Assembly: GCF_002078875.1 (NCBI RefSeq)
Contig: NC_034410.1
Coordinates: forward strand, 81,623,367-81,687,366
DNA length: 64,000 nucleotides
Direction: 5' to 3'
Source of the DNA: Numida meleagris
Taxonomy: Eukaryota > Chordata > Aves > Galliformes > Numididae
This document shows, piece by piece, positions 13,764-27,345 of the stretch. The translations under genes were made by a program, and so were the position numbers. Within the stretch, counting starts at the first letter, position 1; the number at the start of each line of letters is the position of its first letter. The notes below the pieces were generated by a model. The model ran no database searches. It had not been told where the DNA came from and saw only the letters and a list, made by a program, of their open reading frames with translations.

Positions 13764-14930
13764 TTTAAAAAATACTGACAGTTATGTTAGGACTGGAAAA
13801 GTAATTTCTGGTTTTCCAAAAGATCCAGAAAGCACCAAAAGATCAGTCTGGATTGTATTGACATTTAATGAACTTTTTTTTTTTCGTTTGAAGGGCATCA
13901 TGATCACTCCCTTGAAAGACAAGAGGATTTAATATGTAAATGCTCTGAAATATCTGGAAAAGTTAATTAAAAATAATCAGGGTAATTTACTGCTGATTTA
14001 GCTGAAGTTCTCATTTTTCATTAATGTTCTTCTGTGTTTATTTATAAGCTTTAAAAAAAAATTGCTTACCGGATTGTTCAGTGAGAACCACAAACTCTTT
14101 ACTGCACATCTTGAAATGCCAGTTTATATCCAAATACATAGTCCACACAGAATACATAGGACTGTGGTTTCCTCTAAATATAGTAATTTTTTTGACATTT
14201 CTGCTCTTCCACCAACCATTGAGTTCTGAGCAAGAACCACATTGCATCTGTAGGCTTTTTATATGCTCTAATAGCACGGAAGAATTTAAAATCTATGTTC
14301 TTCTTGCAGCAAATGAAGAAATTTTCATGCTACATTTTTGGAAGTGTTTTCCTTTGTGTGTTACTTTTCCAATCAAATGAAATTCAGAGAGCTTTCAGTT
14401 AAAGAAGATTTAATTTTTTTAATTTGTTCTTCTTGAAGCTTCACATTCTCTTTGCACTGCACTACTGCCAGTAGAAAAATATCCAGCAAATAAAAATTAA
14501 AAAGACAGCCTTACTTTTACAAAGCAATATTCCCACTGTAACAGGCTTTAAGCTTTTCACTGGCATCACTTTACAACAGCGTACGTAAGTATGTCACTGC
14601 TGACTTTAGCTGAAAGAACTTAAGGAAATCATTACCTTCCTGTCCCCAGAAAGTATAGAAAAAATGAGTTCCTCACCGTCCTCTTATACTATTTCTGTTT
14701 GTTCTTGCATCCCACAACATAAGCTCCATGGGTCCAGAATGTCGAGCTCTTCTGGCTTAAATTATCTGGTTACTTAATTTGGCAGGTCAATTTGACTTCT
14801 TTCAGTTCTTGATCCAGTTATCATGGGTGTGTATGAACAGCTGCAGCAGCACAAGAGTAAGCGGTTCCCTTGAGCGGGAGAGGGCTGAGCTGCTTTTCCC
14901 AGTGACAGCGTTGGCTTGCTCTTTTGCCAT

Positions 14931-14960
14931 TTGTATGAAATTCTTTTGTATGAAATTCTT
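14931..14960. repeat. Perfect 15-bp tandem duplication
   Basis: The 15-mer TTGTATGAAATTCTT occurs twice, head to tail, with no mismatch. It is probably a replication-slippage product in intron sequence. Confidence 0.95.
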
Positions 14961-17900
14961 GCTCCAGTAATTGGCCTGAAGCGGCTGTGTTTTCTTCTTG
15001 CTGTTACTACCTTGTGGGTTGATTGCATGCAAGGCAGCTTCAACTCTAGCTGTTTCAATTTGACCACTTGTAAAATCTTGTATTTATTTAATAACAATTT
15101 TGTTTAGAATTTTGTTGTTAAAATTATATACTCGTGGTATTCCCTTAAACACATAGAAATAACATGAGGCATATCCCTGTAACAATTGGACTTGAATTGT
15201 GCTGCTTTGAAAATAGAAACACCAAGGCCCTTTCTGAGGAGGAGGATGAACAAGGAGGAGGCAGCAAAGTTGTGAATGGGGAGGTCTGAGTTGGAGACAC
15301 CTGGGAATTGGCTTGGAAAACTCTGTTTGCTGTTACTCCAAAAGGGAGGGTAGCAGTGTGTGGTTGCTGCTGCTTGAACAAATCTCCAGTAATAGCTGCC
15401 ACCCTTTCTGCCTTGCCTCTTCATTTTATTGCAACTGTCTGAACGAACCTGGTGGTTGTCTGCCATGATAGTTTGCTGCCTTAGGAAAGTGTTCATACTA
15501 GAAGAGCTAGAAGCAGCTGTATTCTCTATCATGTCACCTTTTGATTTTTTATTTTTTTCTCAGAAAATGCTGTTTTTTTCAAGTAGAAACAGAGTAGAAA
15601 AAAAGAAGATGGGGGTAAAATATCATGTTTTCCTTCTCTATTTTGGAAAGGAAAAGGGGAGATGAAGTATTATGTTATTCAGCATTACACACCAACTTGG
15701 CTAAATGAAGACGCTAGTTTCCTCGGGGACACTGGGTAATGGATAGAGACAGATTTCTCAAGAGAATCTTCAGAGCAAAGCCCAGTGTTTATTCATGTGC
15801 TTTAGGAGGCTTGCCAGACAATCACCTAAAGCCAGATGATACCTAAAGAGGCAAGAGCTGGGATCTAAGTGTAGAATTCTTCTCAAGCATGCCAGAGAAC
15901 CTGCAAATGCTTTAACGCTAATGGCACAATAGCATAATATTTGTATTAGAGTGCATCAGAGATAGAGTGGATGGATCTCTACAATCATTTGTACACCTTT
16001 TCTTTAGTACTCAAGTATGAAACTAAACATGTTAAGGATTGCCTTGCATCAAACTAAAATGCAACATTCTGAAAGTTATTAGCCTGTATTTGAGACACAG
16101 ATTACAAGGAAGTTCATTTTATTTGCTGTTCAGCTCTTTTCTGTGTGATTTATTCAGGAGCAATGGTATTTGGAGTTTCATTGCTGAAGAGAAAGTCATA
16201 TTGACACCCTTTCTCTGAATCTAGTTTTACTGAGGTGGTTGAGATGAAAAGATGTAAGAATGAAATTCTCTAACGTGTTACAGATGTTGACTGTGAAAGA
16301 AGGCAAATACAATTCCTTTCCTGCCATCTTGATTATCATGCTTAACTCATCCTCTCCCTTCAGACAGGTTCCACCTGTATTCATTTTCCCTGGTAAGAAC
16401 CAAATTTTTTATCTCTCCTGTGAATTGTTAATACATTGGTTGTTCCATGAGCTTGTGCTGTTTTTCGTTGTGATTCTTTGTAAGAATGATGCAGTGGGCA
16501 CCTTACTGGCTGGAGAGTTGTGAGATTTTTTCTTCAGTGCTGTACGAATGATAGACATGCAAGAAAACGGTCTTTTTGTCAGAACTACTGTATGTGCGGT
16601 GTGAAACTAGAGCTCTTACTGTAGCAATATTCTTTCTTAAGCAAAGGTGTTTTTAAAAGGCAACCGACTCGTGCTTTCCAGGTTGAGTGCTATTGAGTCT
16701 GGTCTATGGCTGTAGGCAGCCATCACTTGATGTCTCATGTTACCACATCTGTCACTCAGATTAACAACTGATTTGAGTGATATGACAACATCTAGAGAAC
16801 TGAATAGAAAAGCAGCCTTAAATAACCAGATTGTTGTCTCTTTCATTAGTAAAACCAACTAGAAGAGATCTGGTCATCACAATGCTGTTTTCTAAAATTA
16901 ATCTAAGAAGTTTGGGATTTGTCATGACTGTCTCGACCTCAAAACCCCAGGGCATTCTACCTAGGGCCCTTAATGTGTGACATAGCTGGCAGTGTGCATA
17001 CTTGGGCAAGTTGTCATGGGCCCTGTAACATCTGTCCCTTCTATTGTTCTAACTAATTTATAGCCACTATTAATGAAGCTGTCTCATGGAAAGTGTTTGT
17101 AAGCTAATAATTGCTTGAAATTGTCCATAGGGGAGGTCTTTCCCTCTTCAGCAGGAAATCTGTTTGCTGATATACTACAGAGACTGGCATAGTTTAGGTA
17201 GATGGTCTCTATCACTCTGCTATAATTCTCTCTCCTGAGAATAAAACTTTAAAAGGGTGGTACTTTAACTCACTAGGAAGCAGTAAACTCCAGCCCCAAA
17301 GCTGGACAGTTCCGAGTGGCAGGGAGTGTGGGATGGTATGGGCAGTGCATACCTCCAGTGGTTTGGAACTTCACCCCTAAACAGCTGCAGAATCCTGAAT
17401 GACTAATAGAACATCTGGAAAACGTATTGTTTACACTTTTTCAATTACTTTTATGGTGTTTTTTTTTAATAGCTTTTCTGTAAGTCATTCTGAAAAAGTC
17501 ACGAATAGGCAATTGATGTGAATTAGTTCCTTTTTTGCTCTCTGATCTTTCTGTAGTGATTAGTCAATCAAAGATTAATCCTTAACCAGTAGAAACAAGC
17601 ATGCTTCTAATGTGGCAATAGCTTGTATGATCTCTCCTTTCTATGTAGGTATGCATATACCTGTTATCAGTAGAAATACTGTTGTTCTTTGTTTTCCTGT
17701 TCTTAAATTGTGCATTTCATTTCTGCTTCTTCTGAGATCATTGCAAGCAGTGTTCTTGATTACAGGAGTTTTCTTCTAAAATGCGTTATTTAAGCTTATT
17801 TAATGTAATAAATCACAAGTGTTTTTCATGTGTTTTCCTAATCCTTTTCAGAAACATGTAGCAGTTTCTCTTTTGTTTATTTCCTATGAATGAAAACTTT

Positions 17901-20809
17901 AGTTGGGACTTTGGTAGCTGACTTTTCACTCTTAAAGACTCGGGCCATAAAGGTATCTTCCACAGAAGTTAAAATTTATGAAAACAAAAGCAGCAGAATG
18001 CTTGTTCTTTCAGTAAATACTATTATGAAATGTTAATTCCAAATTTAACTTTGATAGACTTTGTTAAGGTAGGGGGATAAAGAGGAAAATACTTATAGAC
18101 TGATGGTTTAGACTAGGTTTCAAAGTAGTATTTTCTTGAGCTTTCTGGGATCTCTCTTTGCAACAGCAACTGAAATGATATTCAAGTAGAAAAGAATGAT
18201 GAAACTGTTGTGAAACATCAGCTTTTCTATCCACATATATCGCATTATCTTGGACTGTAAGCAAGGCGATGTCATCTGTTGTTTGTAGGATGCATCTTTG
18301 TTATAAAAATAGAATTATCAAACCACTTCAGAGTTCTAGACTTTGAAAGTATCATTTGAAAGATCTTGTGCGAAAAAGGCAGTAGTCTTTTTTTAAACTA
18401 ATTATACATACAAAAGAATTTATCATGTAGTGTCCATGATTGTATTTTGATACTATAGAAATTGAATTTTGGAATGGGGATATGTAAATGTGGATACATA
18501 TAGTTAGATGTGTTTTTCTACACACACGCATTTGTATGCAGGATGTATATCTATAATCATAAACGTGCACAAATAGTAAAACAGGCGTCACCACAAGATG
18601 CAGGGAGAAAAAAACACACATTGTTGGGTTGCAAAAATGACCTAGAAGAAGTAATTTACGCTGCTGTAATGAATTCAATCTCCAGCTTGGGATTTTCTAA
18701 TCTTTTAACTCTCTTCAATTTATTTGCTTATTCAAATCTGTATGCTAATGTGGATGGGTTTGGAAAGTTAAATGGATAACGTTTTCATAATTGGAAGGCA
18801 AAATTCTTCTTGCATGGTGTAGCTAACTCCAGAGCATATCTGGTTGCACAAGGAAATGCACAACTGAAAAGGCAGAGAAGGAAAGTGCCTTGGCAGCCCT
18901 TCATGCAGAGAATAAAGTATAGCTAGCCTTTGAGTTATTATATCTACTGTGTATTGTTAATGTATATTAGGGGAGGAATGTGTACTGTGCATGCTGTATA
19001 TGGAAGGCTTGTTAAATGCCAGCAGTCAAGATTTGAGAAAAAATGGGAGGCGAGAGGACAGGTGGTAAATGCAGCTGTATCTGATTCCAGCTTTGTAGCT
19101 ATGGAAGGCTCTGAGGGCAGGCAGTTCCTGCGTAAGCAGAATGGGAGCCTGGGTAGTCCACCTGGGACTGGCACCTTGCTGTGTCTCTGTTTCTAATTCT
19201 ACATTCTAACTGTGTGAAATGTTAAAGAAATGCAAGGTGGCTGGTTGAATCTCACAAGTTTAAATGCATCCTTTCCATCCCCTTCCCTTGAATTTCACTT
19301 TTTAGTGTTCAGAAGATGGATGGGCATAGAGGATCTGCAACTTTTCCCTGTGGCACTTTTGTAGAAGGTTTTCAAGGGGATGGCAAACACAGCTCAGGTG
19401 GAACATTTAGCTCTACAGCTGCTGTTTCCATGAAGCAGCTGCTTTTCACAGAGCATGTGAAGTGCAGGGAAGGGTTTTGCTTGTTTTGTTAGTTGGATCA
19501 TTTCCTTCAAGCATGTTCTTAAAGCCCTTTGACTAATGAGAAAACTATAAAGTGTTTATTTTGGCAAGACATAAATAAAATATCATGCTGGAAATCATCC
19601 CAAAAAAAGGAGACATTCTCAGTGTTCAAGCAAATGTCCTCTCTCACCTTTTGAAAATTTCTATTCAGAGAACAAGTAAAAACTCTTTGTGTCTCCTTCT
19701 GCAAGGGGGTGGAAGGAAGGACAGTAAAGCAAAAAGGCATTATGTACATGGCCAACCCTTGGAGAGAAAAAAATCCATAGATTAATTGCTTTCCTAATGC
19801 TTCCATTCCTCCAAGTGAGTTTTCCGAGGTGTTACCTTGTTTATGTTGTAAGTTGAAGCAGTTGCCTGAAGCAGGTTACGTGGTGGTGAATGCAGGTGAC
19901 TGCCTCTGACCTTGTTTGGGAATTCAGGAGGGCTACAGGGAAACTGCATCTTTTCCAGCAACAGCAGCAGCATGGGGCACCTTGTTGCTGCAGTCACTAG
20001 GGTTCATTGCAGGCTCAGGGGCTGGTTTCTCCTGCTTCATTTAATAAACACATTGCAAGGAAGAACAGGCACTCCTCTTACGGAAGATTTGGGAGGAAAA
20101 GATAGCTGTCTTTCTTGCTAAAAAGCAGCACTGGGAAGAATTAGAAGGTTTTGTGGGGACAGGGCCGTATAGCCTGTACAGTTTGTCTAGAGATTTATGT
20201 AGTTTGGATAAGAATTCTGGCTCTGAGCCCTTCTGTATGTCAAACTTGAAATGTGATTAAGATGGGAAAGAATAGACTTCATTTTTTTTAATGCTTGTAC
20301 CAGCAATGTTGACTCTTTCTCTCACCACTTCGTATTTTATTTCTTTTTGTAAAGTCACTTGAGTTGGATGCAATTTAGGCTACTAATTTATGTAACTAAG
20401 AAACTCTCTCAAAAGTCGAAGTACGAAAATTGAGCTCCTGGAGGTTCACACAGAGCAGTATTTTGAAGTCTCAACACATTCTCAGGAAGATATAAAACAG
20501 TTTAGTAACATTCATTATGTAATGGTTGTGAAATAATTTTTTGCAGGTTTAAATCAGCCATGTTACTGCAGTGTTGACTTTGTAAAGCTCTTTGAGATTT
20601 TCCTATGCAGTAGCAAGCAGCTGTCCTTATTTAATTGATAACTACAGTTTATATTTAATTTTTCTTCTATTTGACCACAAAATGTGAATTACTTGCTTTC
20701 AGGCTATTCTGTTTCTATTGCAATTCTTGTGAACATAAATTTGTTTGAATCAAGCAGTGAATCAAAATGAGTATATCTATTGGGAGGCTACAAGAGCAGC
20801 AATATGGAG

Positions 20810-21072
20810 GCCTTTATTGAGAGTTCACAGAGCACTGTGAGGCAGTGAGTGCATTTCAGCAGTGGCAATAGTGGGTCACCTGTCTGGTGCAGATTTTTAG
20901 GAGCACAGCATGCAGGCTCTTGTTCATCATTGGTGAAAATGCATGACTAATGGTGGTGACTGTGTTAAAAAATATTGCTTTGTAGCTGAGAATTTGCTCT
21001 ATCAAACAGTGTTATTGTGCTCTTTGTTGTCATTTCCATGGAAATAGGAGGCATTGCTTTTGGAGCAACCTG
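20810..21072 (-). mobile_element. Mariner-type DNA transposon fragment (Galluhop/Mariner1_GG-like)
   Basis: The right end reads GGAGGCATTGCTTTTGGAGC then AACCTG followed by TA, which is the mariner-type inverted terminal repeat and TA target. The same terminal sequence appears inverted at the left end of the copy at 59487. The interior shares CATTTCAGCAGTGGCAATAG, GTGGGTCACC, TGCAGATTTTTA and GCATGCAGGCTCTTGTTCAT with the chicken element as I remember it. The left limit is uncertain, and only one terminal repeat is clear. No transposase frame remains. It is a non-autonomous or truncated fossil. Confidence 0.75.
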
Positions 21073-21191
21073 TATAGCAGTTTCGTTCCATTAGGTTATG
21101 AAGCGATTGTGATACAATCTTTAATTTTATTCACATGCTATTTTTGCCTTAGGCCTTTGCTTTATTTGGTACGTAAGGTCAACATGATTGG

Positions 21192-21214
21192 ACCGCATGG
21201 AGGGACCATGCGGT
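21192..21214. repeat. Perfect 9-bp inverted repeat with 5-nt loop
   Basis: ACCGCATGG and CCATGCGGT are exact reverse complements separated by AGGGA. The stem holds a CpG in each arm, unusual in this CpG-poor intron. It lies 120 bases after the mariner terminal repeat. No function is known. Confidence 0.9.
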
Positions 21215-24200
21215 GGAGCAACTGTGCTTGTAGTGACTGGCCTTTGTTTTGCTGCAAAATTATACGGCAAATGATTCCTGAAAATGTAAGGGGAAAAAAG
21301 AGGAAAAAGAAAAAAGGGATTTGAATCTCTGACTTAGTACTCCTATGCAGTGAATCCTAGGAAAGTAACTTCAGTTAAATTTTTAAGAAGGTATCATTGT
21401 GTTCCCTGTTTGTCATTTCAGAGCTGGCCCTAACGTCATCTGCAGCTGTACTATGGATACTTAAAGTTCTGTTATATCAAAATGTATTCTCAAAAATCAA
21501 ATAATCTCAAGTGTGAAATCCAAAGCTAGTGGAAACTCTGACTACTTTGCAGAATAGAATAAGACAGGTCTTTTCTACCCATAGGTGTGCTATGCAGAAA
21601 ATGTATTCGGACTGCTGAAGAACTCAGTATGTTGACCAACATCAGAAAACTCTGCATGAAATGAAATACTCTGTCTTCAGATGCCTGCTCTAAAAAATTC
21701 CAAGGACCACATGTTGAGAAAGTACTTTTTACAGAGTATTTTCCAGTTCTAACTTGCAGTGGGGTTGTACAGAAAAGCTCAGAAATAATGTTTCTTTAAA
21801 TTGATTTTGACGTTGTTAAGCTTGTACACAGAGTAGGCTGAATTAAGTTTTCTACAGGACTCCTAATTCTGTTATTTTAAAATTTGCTTCATTTTTTTTT
21901 ATGTCTAATGTTCTTCTAACTTAGTTCTAAGTATCCAGAAACTGTTAATTACCCATATAAGATTTGTCTTGATTGTGGTCTAGCTATGGCATCATTGCAA
22001 TTGTCTTCTACACCGGTTACGCACAGATGGTTTGGGTTCAGTCCACAGTACTTAGTGAAAGAGCCTTGTGTAGAAGTGTCCATGATACTTAAAGGACTGG
22101 TTTGAATCTGGAAGTAATTTAGCTCCTTCCATGTGGAGTTTATTTCTCACCAAGCATACTTCAGCAACCTTACTCTAACACAAGGAGCTGTTAAGCTCCT
22201 CTGTATCCAAATTGTCTCTTCACTGTCATCTTCAGTGTTAGTGTTACCCAGGGATCCCCGTCCTGGAGGATCCAGCTAATGGAGTGCTGACCGATCATAC
22301 TGTTAGAGAAACATTATTGCACTCATACAGAGGATCACCAACAGAATGTGGTCACTGGATCATAGCATCAATGCAGTGGAATAAAATCACTCAAAAATGT
22401 TTTGGAAATAAATTGGATTCCTCAATGGAATTTCTCATTTAGCTAGATACTGTTAAATAAGAAATTTAGACTGTCACAGTGATAGATCCACCCCTTCCAC
22501 GTTCATGTTTAGCCAGTGCGTGATTATCTCTCCTCTGCCATCCTGTGTGAAAAGCAGCCACCAGTGTCAGACCTCATGTTTTTGATCAAATGAAACTTAG
22601 GCCCCTTAGTATTTTCCTTCTGTTCCGAATATATTTTATCAGCTTTTTAGTACTGTAACAAAGTAAAATGAAGGGCACAGATTCTGTAATTTGCCTCTCC
22701 ATTGACCATAATTTACGATTTAATACATTGTCATAAACGTTTTTTTTTTTTGCCTGAGAATTTTGAGAAGGAACAAAAGGCTTAATTGATGTGCATTCTG
22801 CTTGGATATTAAGCCATCTAAATTCAGTTAGAGAAGAGAAAAGAATTCTGAGCAGGACACTGAAGAAGATTTGGCTACATTTCTCTTGTAGAACTGCTGT
22901 TGGAGTTCATTATTCAAAGAAGTTCTCACTTTCACTTTGCTGAGGGGAAAAAAAAAAGAATAGTAGGACCAAAAGAGAATTACAGTTAATTTGGAAGGAG
23001 TCTTTGCTTATTATCTAAGTGAGCACCAACCAGCATTTTCAATCAATATTTAGGATAAGTGTGAGCTCTGTACTTTAAAAGGATTTGTAATGATGTCTCA
23101 TTCTGACACCTCTTTCTCATGGGATGTGCACTTCAAATGCAAGATATGAACTTGTGACTCAAGCACATTCTTTACTATGAGATTTAAAAGGAGACCACAT
23201 AACCCTAAGTTGCACATAGCAGCCAACATACTTGAAACGGAAAGAATAGAAAGCACATTTAATGAAGTGTTGTATCACTTTGCTTTCTAGTGCTGACTTT
23301 GGCTTTGTTTAGGCAGTACTTAAAGAATAGAGTCTTTCATTAATTTGCCCTAACAAGCATAAAATTCAAGAGATGAAAGTGAATTCTTTAACAACATGCA
23401 CATTACTGCTAGGTGGAGTCTAAGAAATGTTAGAGACAAGCGGAAGAACAATAAATATCTGAAAAGTGCATGTGTATCAGGAATTCAATTTTGATATATA
23501 TCGTTTTATAATTCCAATGCAGAAATTACTAGAATATGCTCAATATTTTATTTTAAGGTAGCACAGTGAATAAAAAGTTACAAATGTTCTTAAAATTGTT
23601 TAATGTTGGAGTGCATCTCTCAGTAGGCAAAGGCACAGAGGTCATGATCTAGTCATCTTTTACTTTCAGGCAGCTTCATTTGAGTTTTTTTGTACTCAGG
23701 GCACTATGATGAAGACATTGGGATGCTAAGAAAGTCTTCCTTCCAATTTTTGCTATGGACATGCATCTTTGCTTATGTACTATTTTAATTTAGTTCCTGA
23801 ACTTAATTGAATTCTTACAAATTCTGGTTTGTACTCTCAATTCAGTACTTCCTAAGCAATGGAGAAAGCTTTTAATTGACTATTCATTAGTGATTTTGGG
23901 TGGCTTGGATTCTAGTCAGACAGGAAAAATATGACTTTCTGTCTGCACTGCAGTGACATTTAAATCAGTTGATTTCAAGATGGCAGAAGCATTGAAGAAA
24001 TATCAAGTTCATATTGTAAACAATTTTGGAAATTTCTTTATACTTTTTTTGCCACTAACATTTCAAGCACTTCTTGAATGTCCCCAAAATTTATTATAAT
24101 GCTTCTGTATTGTTTGTTCACTTGTTGCATTTCTGTCTATTGAGATGAAGAAAGGAGATCATCCTTAAATCAGAACTTTCTGACTGGTTTAAAACCTTGC

Positions 24201-25462
24201 ATTAAGAAACGTTAAAGGTGATATCTAGTTAAGGAGTTTTGTAGAGTAATGTCTCTTCTTCTACTGTGAAACTTCTTTCACAGTCCTGTATTTTGGGAAA
24301 AGAGAGAACACTATTTGACATACATTGTCTCATAAAGAATGTGATAATTAAAACAGCTCCACATAGCATATATGGAGGAATTTGGTTTTTTTGTTTCCAG
24401 TGCAACTCTTCCATGGTATTCCCCAAGCAAACTTTACACTATCAGAATTCTTAAGTTTGACTGAAATTTGGAAAGGTATCAAGGTACAAATTTTGACAGA
24501 ATTCTTATTAACTTTGTTTCCTACAAAATCTTCTGTGATAAGTGATGGGAAACACCAGTGGTAGTAAATACTGTTTCTAGTGGTACTCTTCACTTGTCTT
24601 TCTTTTCTTGTTCCTCTGTTCTTCAACAACATAGCACATACTGCTTTTAGCAGTACATGGCTTATTGAGAGAATATCATGGAAGTTGTGTTTTGAAGACT
24701 GACTTCTGGTTTTTGATTAGCAGAAATAGCTTTACATGCTCATTGATATAATGATGCATTTGTGTAAGCTTCATTGCCAAAGTTCTAGTTTATGTGTATT
24801 TAGCTCCTTTACCATATGCAATACTTTAATCTCAGGATGGTAAATAGCCCCGTGTTTACCTGCTCAGAATAGCATGCTGCAGAATCAGCTGAGCTTAAAA
24901 AAAATAATAATTAAAAAAAATAGCTTGCAATCCTGGGAAATACTAGCGCACTCGTGGTAGTAATAACATGACAACAGAGCATCACTGATCAGTGTGCTTT
25001 ACAAGGACTGTGCTTCTTTTGTTCTTCCTATTATACAATAATGGTGGGCATTCTTGTGTGGTTCCTTTCTGCTTCCCAAGAATCTTACTTTTTGTTTAGG
25101 AAAAATGTAAATACTGGGAAATGTGTGTATGTAAGGAGGGGAAGTTTCAAGAGATAAAAGCAAAAAAAGCAGTCAAGGAGAATCCATTGGTTTATTCACT
25201 TCAGAATTGACAAGTTTTATGCTGGAAGGTTTACTGTTGTCCTAACTAGAAGTTCTGCTGATGACTGAAAATGTTTGGTATGTGAACACTGTTACTGTAT
25301 AGTTTGTCTTTTATCTGTTCCTGTTCTACTCCACTTGCTAAACAGTCCAGCTGTGTTACCCATTTTTTAATTTGTGCATAGGGCAGGAAAGTTAAGACAG
25401 TCTACTTTTTTGATAATCACTGCAGAAGTATCTGGCTGTAGTTAGTTAAGATCCTACTACAG

Positions 25463-26275
25463 GAAGTGTCGATCTGCCTGGGGGTAGCAAGGCCCTACCG
25501 AGAGATCCAATGGGATGAGGTTCAACAAGACCAAGTGCTGTGTCCTACACTTTGGCCATAACAACCCTAGGCAACGCTACAGGCTTGGGGCAGTGTCTGG
25601 AAGACTGTGTAGAGGAAAGGGACCTGGTGGTGTTGGTCGATGCTCGGCTGAGCATAAGCCATCAGTGTGCCCAGGTGGCCAAGAAGGCTAATGGCATCCT
25701 GGCTTGTATCAGAAATAGTGTTGCCAGTAGGAGCAGGGAAGTAATTGTCCCTCTGTACTCTGCACTGGTGAGGCCCCACCTCGAGTACTGTGTCCAGTTT
25801 TGGGCCCCTCACTGCAAGAAAGACATTGAGGCCCTGGAGCGTGTTCGGAGGAGGGCGACAAAGCTGGTGAGGGGTCTGAAGCACAGGCCTTATGAGGAGC
25901 AGCTGAGGAAGCTGGGATTGTTCAGTCTGGAGAAGAGGAGGTGCAGGGGAGACCTTATCACTCTCTATAACTACCTGAAGGGAGGTTGTAGTGAGCTGGG
26001 GGTCAGCCTCTTCTCTCTTGTAACTAGTGACAAGATGAGGGGGAATAGCCTCAAGTTGCGCCAGGGGAGATTCAGGCTGGACATTAGGAAATACTTTTCT
26101 GAAAGAGTGGTCAGGCGCTGGAATGGGCTGCCTGGGGAGGTGGTTGAGTCACCGTCCCTGGAGGCGTTCAAGAAACATTTAGATATAGTGTTGAGAGACA
26201 TGGTTTAGTGGGGTTATTGGTGGTAGGTGGATGGTTGGACTGGATGATCTTGTAGGTCTTTTCCAACCTACTTGC
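25463..26275 (+). mobile_element. CR1 LINE, 5'-truncated, with ORF2 C-terminal coding remnant
   Basis: This is the longest CR1 copy. It covers the 3' part of ORF2 and the 3' end. Positions 25540-26208 give an open frame of 222 codons that includes [48 protein letters not shown] and [10 protein letters not shown], the standard CR1 ORF2 C-terminus. The 3' end reads GGATGATCTTGTAGGTC then TTTTCCAACC. The first part of the CR1 frame (ATG at 25515) is in another frame, so a frameshift lies at about 25580-25600. All reverse-transcriptase and endonuclease motifs are missing, so it is a dead copy. The long open frame suggests a relatively young insertion. Orientation matches the host gene. Confidence 0.95.
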
Positions 26276-27194
26276 AAATGATCAGGGAAAAATAAAACAA
26301 GCTTCATATATTCTCAGTTTTCTGTGCTCCAGGTGCAATCAAAATAAGCCATTGTTGCTCAGACCTATTCTTGATTGCATTTTCTTCCAGATCTGCATTT
26401 CAGTTCAGTGTGTTTCCATGTACAAATGCGCAGTTCATTCCTGAAGCTCAGCTTCTTGGCATTTAGAGGAGATGCTGGAATTCCAGTCCCGTGTGCTGGG
26501 TGTAACTGATAATGATTGATAAAAGACAGCTAGCACCTGCAAAACCTTTCTTTGTGCAGGGTAAACAGGTTTCTGAGGAGTTCAAGACAGGGGAGATGCA
26601 GAAAGGGGTTGTTTTTGTTGTTTGTTTTCTCATTCTGCAAAGGTTGGTTTGTGCTTCTCGCTTTGTACCTTCAAAGTCGGGATTAACATTGTTTACACAG
26701 GAAGCTTACCTTCATGATGATTAATGGGGAGGGAAAGGCCTTGAAATCAATCATGTCTAACACATTGCCAGACTTAATTGCTCAATCAGCTGCCAAAAAG
26801 ACTGGCTAAGGTAATTTTCTTTGCATCTTGCCTACTGAAATATGTTAATTAGAGTTGTTGCTTGTTTAACTATTACACACGTTAATTGGAAGTCTAGTTT
26901 GTTTTCCCTGGCTTAGCCCTAATATAAAGACAACTATTCTGGTGTCTTGCTCAGTTTAGTTATGATTTCTTGGCTATGGATTAATTTTCAATTTAAATAA
27001 AGTTTACTTCCATTAAATATTATGAGAGGAAGAGTAAAGACATGATGGGAGGGAGTAAAGAAGATAGCACCAAACTTCAGTGGTGCACATCAAAAGGGGG
27101 AGGGGTATCTGGCACTGGCTGAAATACAGGACATTCAGTTTAAATTTAATCTAAAAAAGTTTAAAATCTAATTAATAACAATTAAAAATTGCTG

Positions 27195-27345
27195 TGAAGG
27201 TGACTGAGCAGTGATACAGTCTGTCCAGAGAGGCTGTGCAGTTTCCAGCATTCAACCCAGTCCTGAACAACCTGCTCCAGCTGTGCCTGATTTGAGCAGA
27301 GGCTGACCTGGACAATCTCCAGAGGTGCCATCCCAGTCTGTGAAG
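27195..27345 (+). mobile_element. CR1 LINE 3' fragment (degenerate)
   Basis: CTGTCCAGAGAGGCTGTGCA, then TCCAGCATTCAACCCAGTCC, AACCTGCTCCAGCTGTGCCT and GGACAATCTCCAGAGGTGCC follow the order of a CR1 3' region in sense orientation. It is diverged and short, and both limits are approximate. Confidence 0.75.

Noticed and set aside
15104..15532. 142-codon minus-strand open frame
   Set aside because: Low-complexity serine-rich start and no recognisable product; judged a chance frame in intron.
17270..17405. Segment ending TTGGAACTTCACC then CCTAAACAGCTGCAGAAT, vaguely like an old endogenous retroelement
   Set aside because: I could not tie it to a specific family, and no coding motif is visible.
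21109..21324. Frame ending in a basic RGKKRKKKKG tail
   Set aside because: The basic tail comes from an A/G-rich tract, not from a known nuclear protein.
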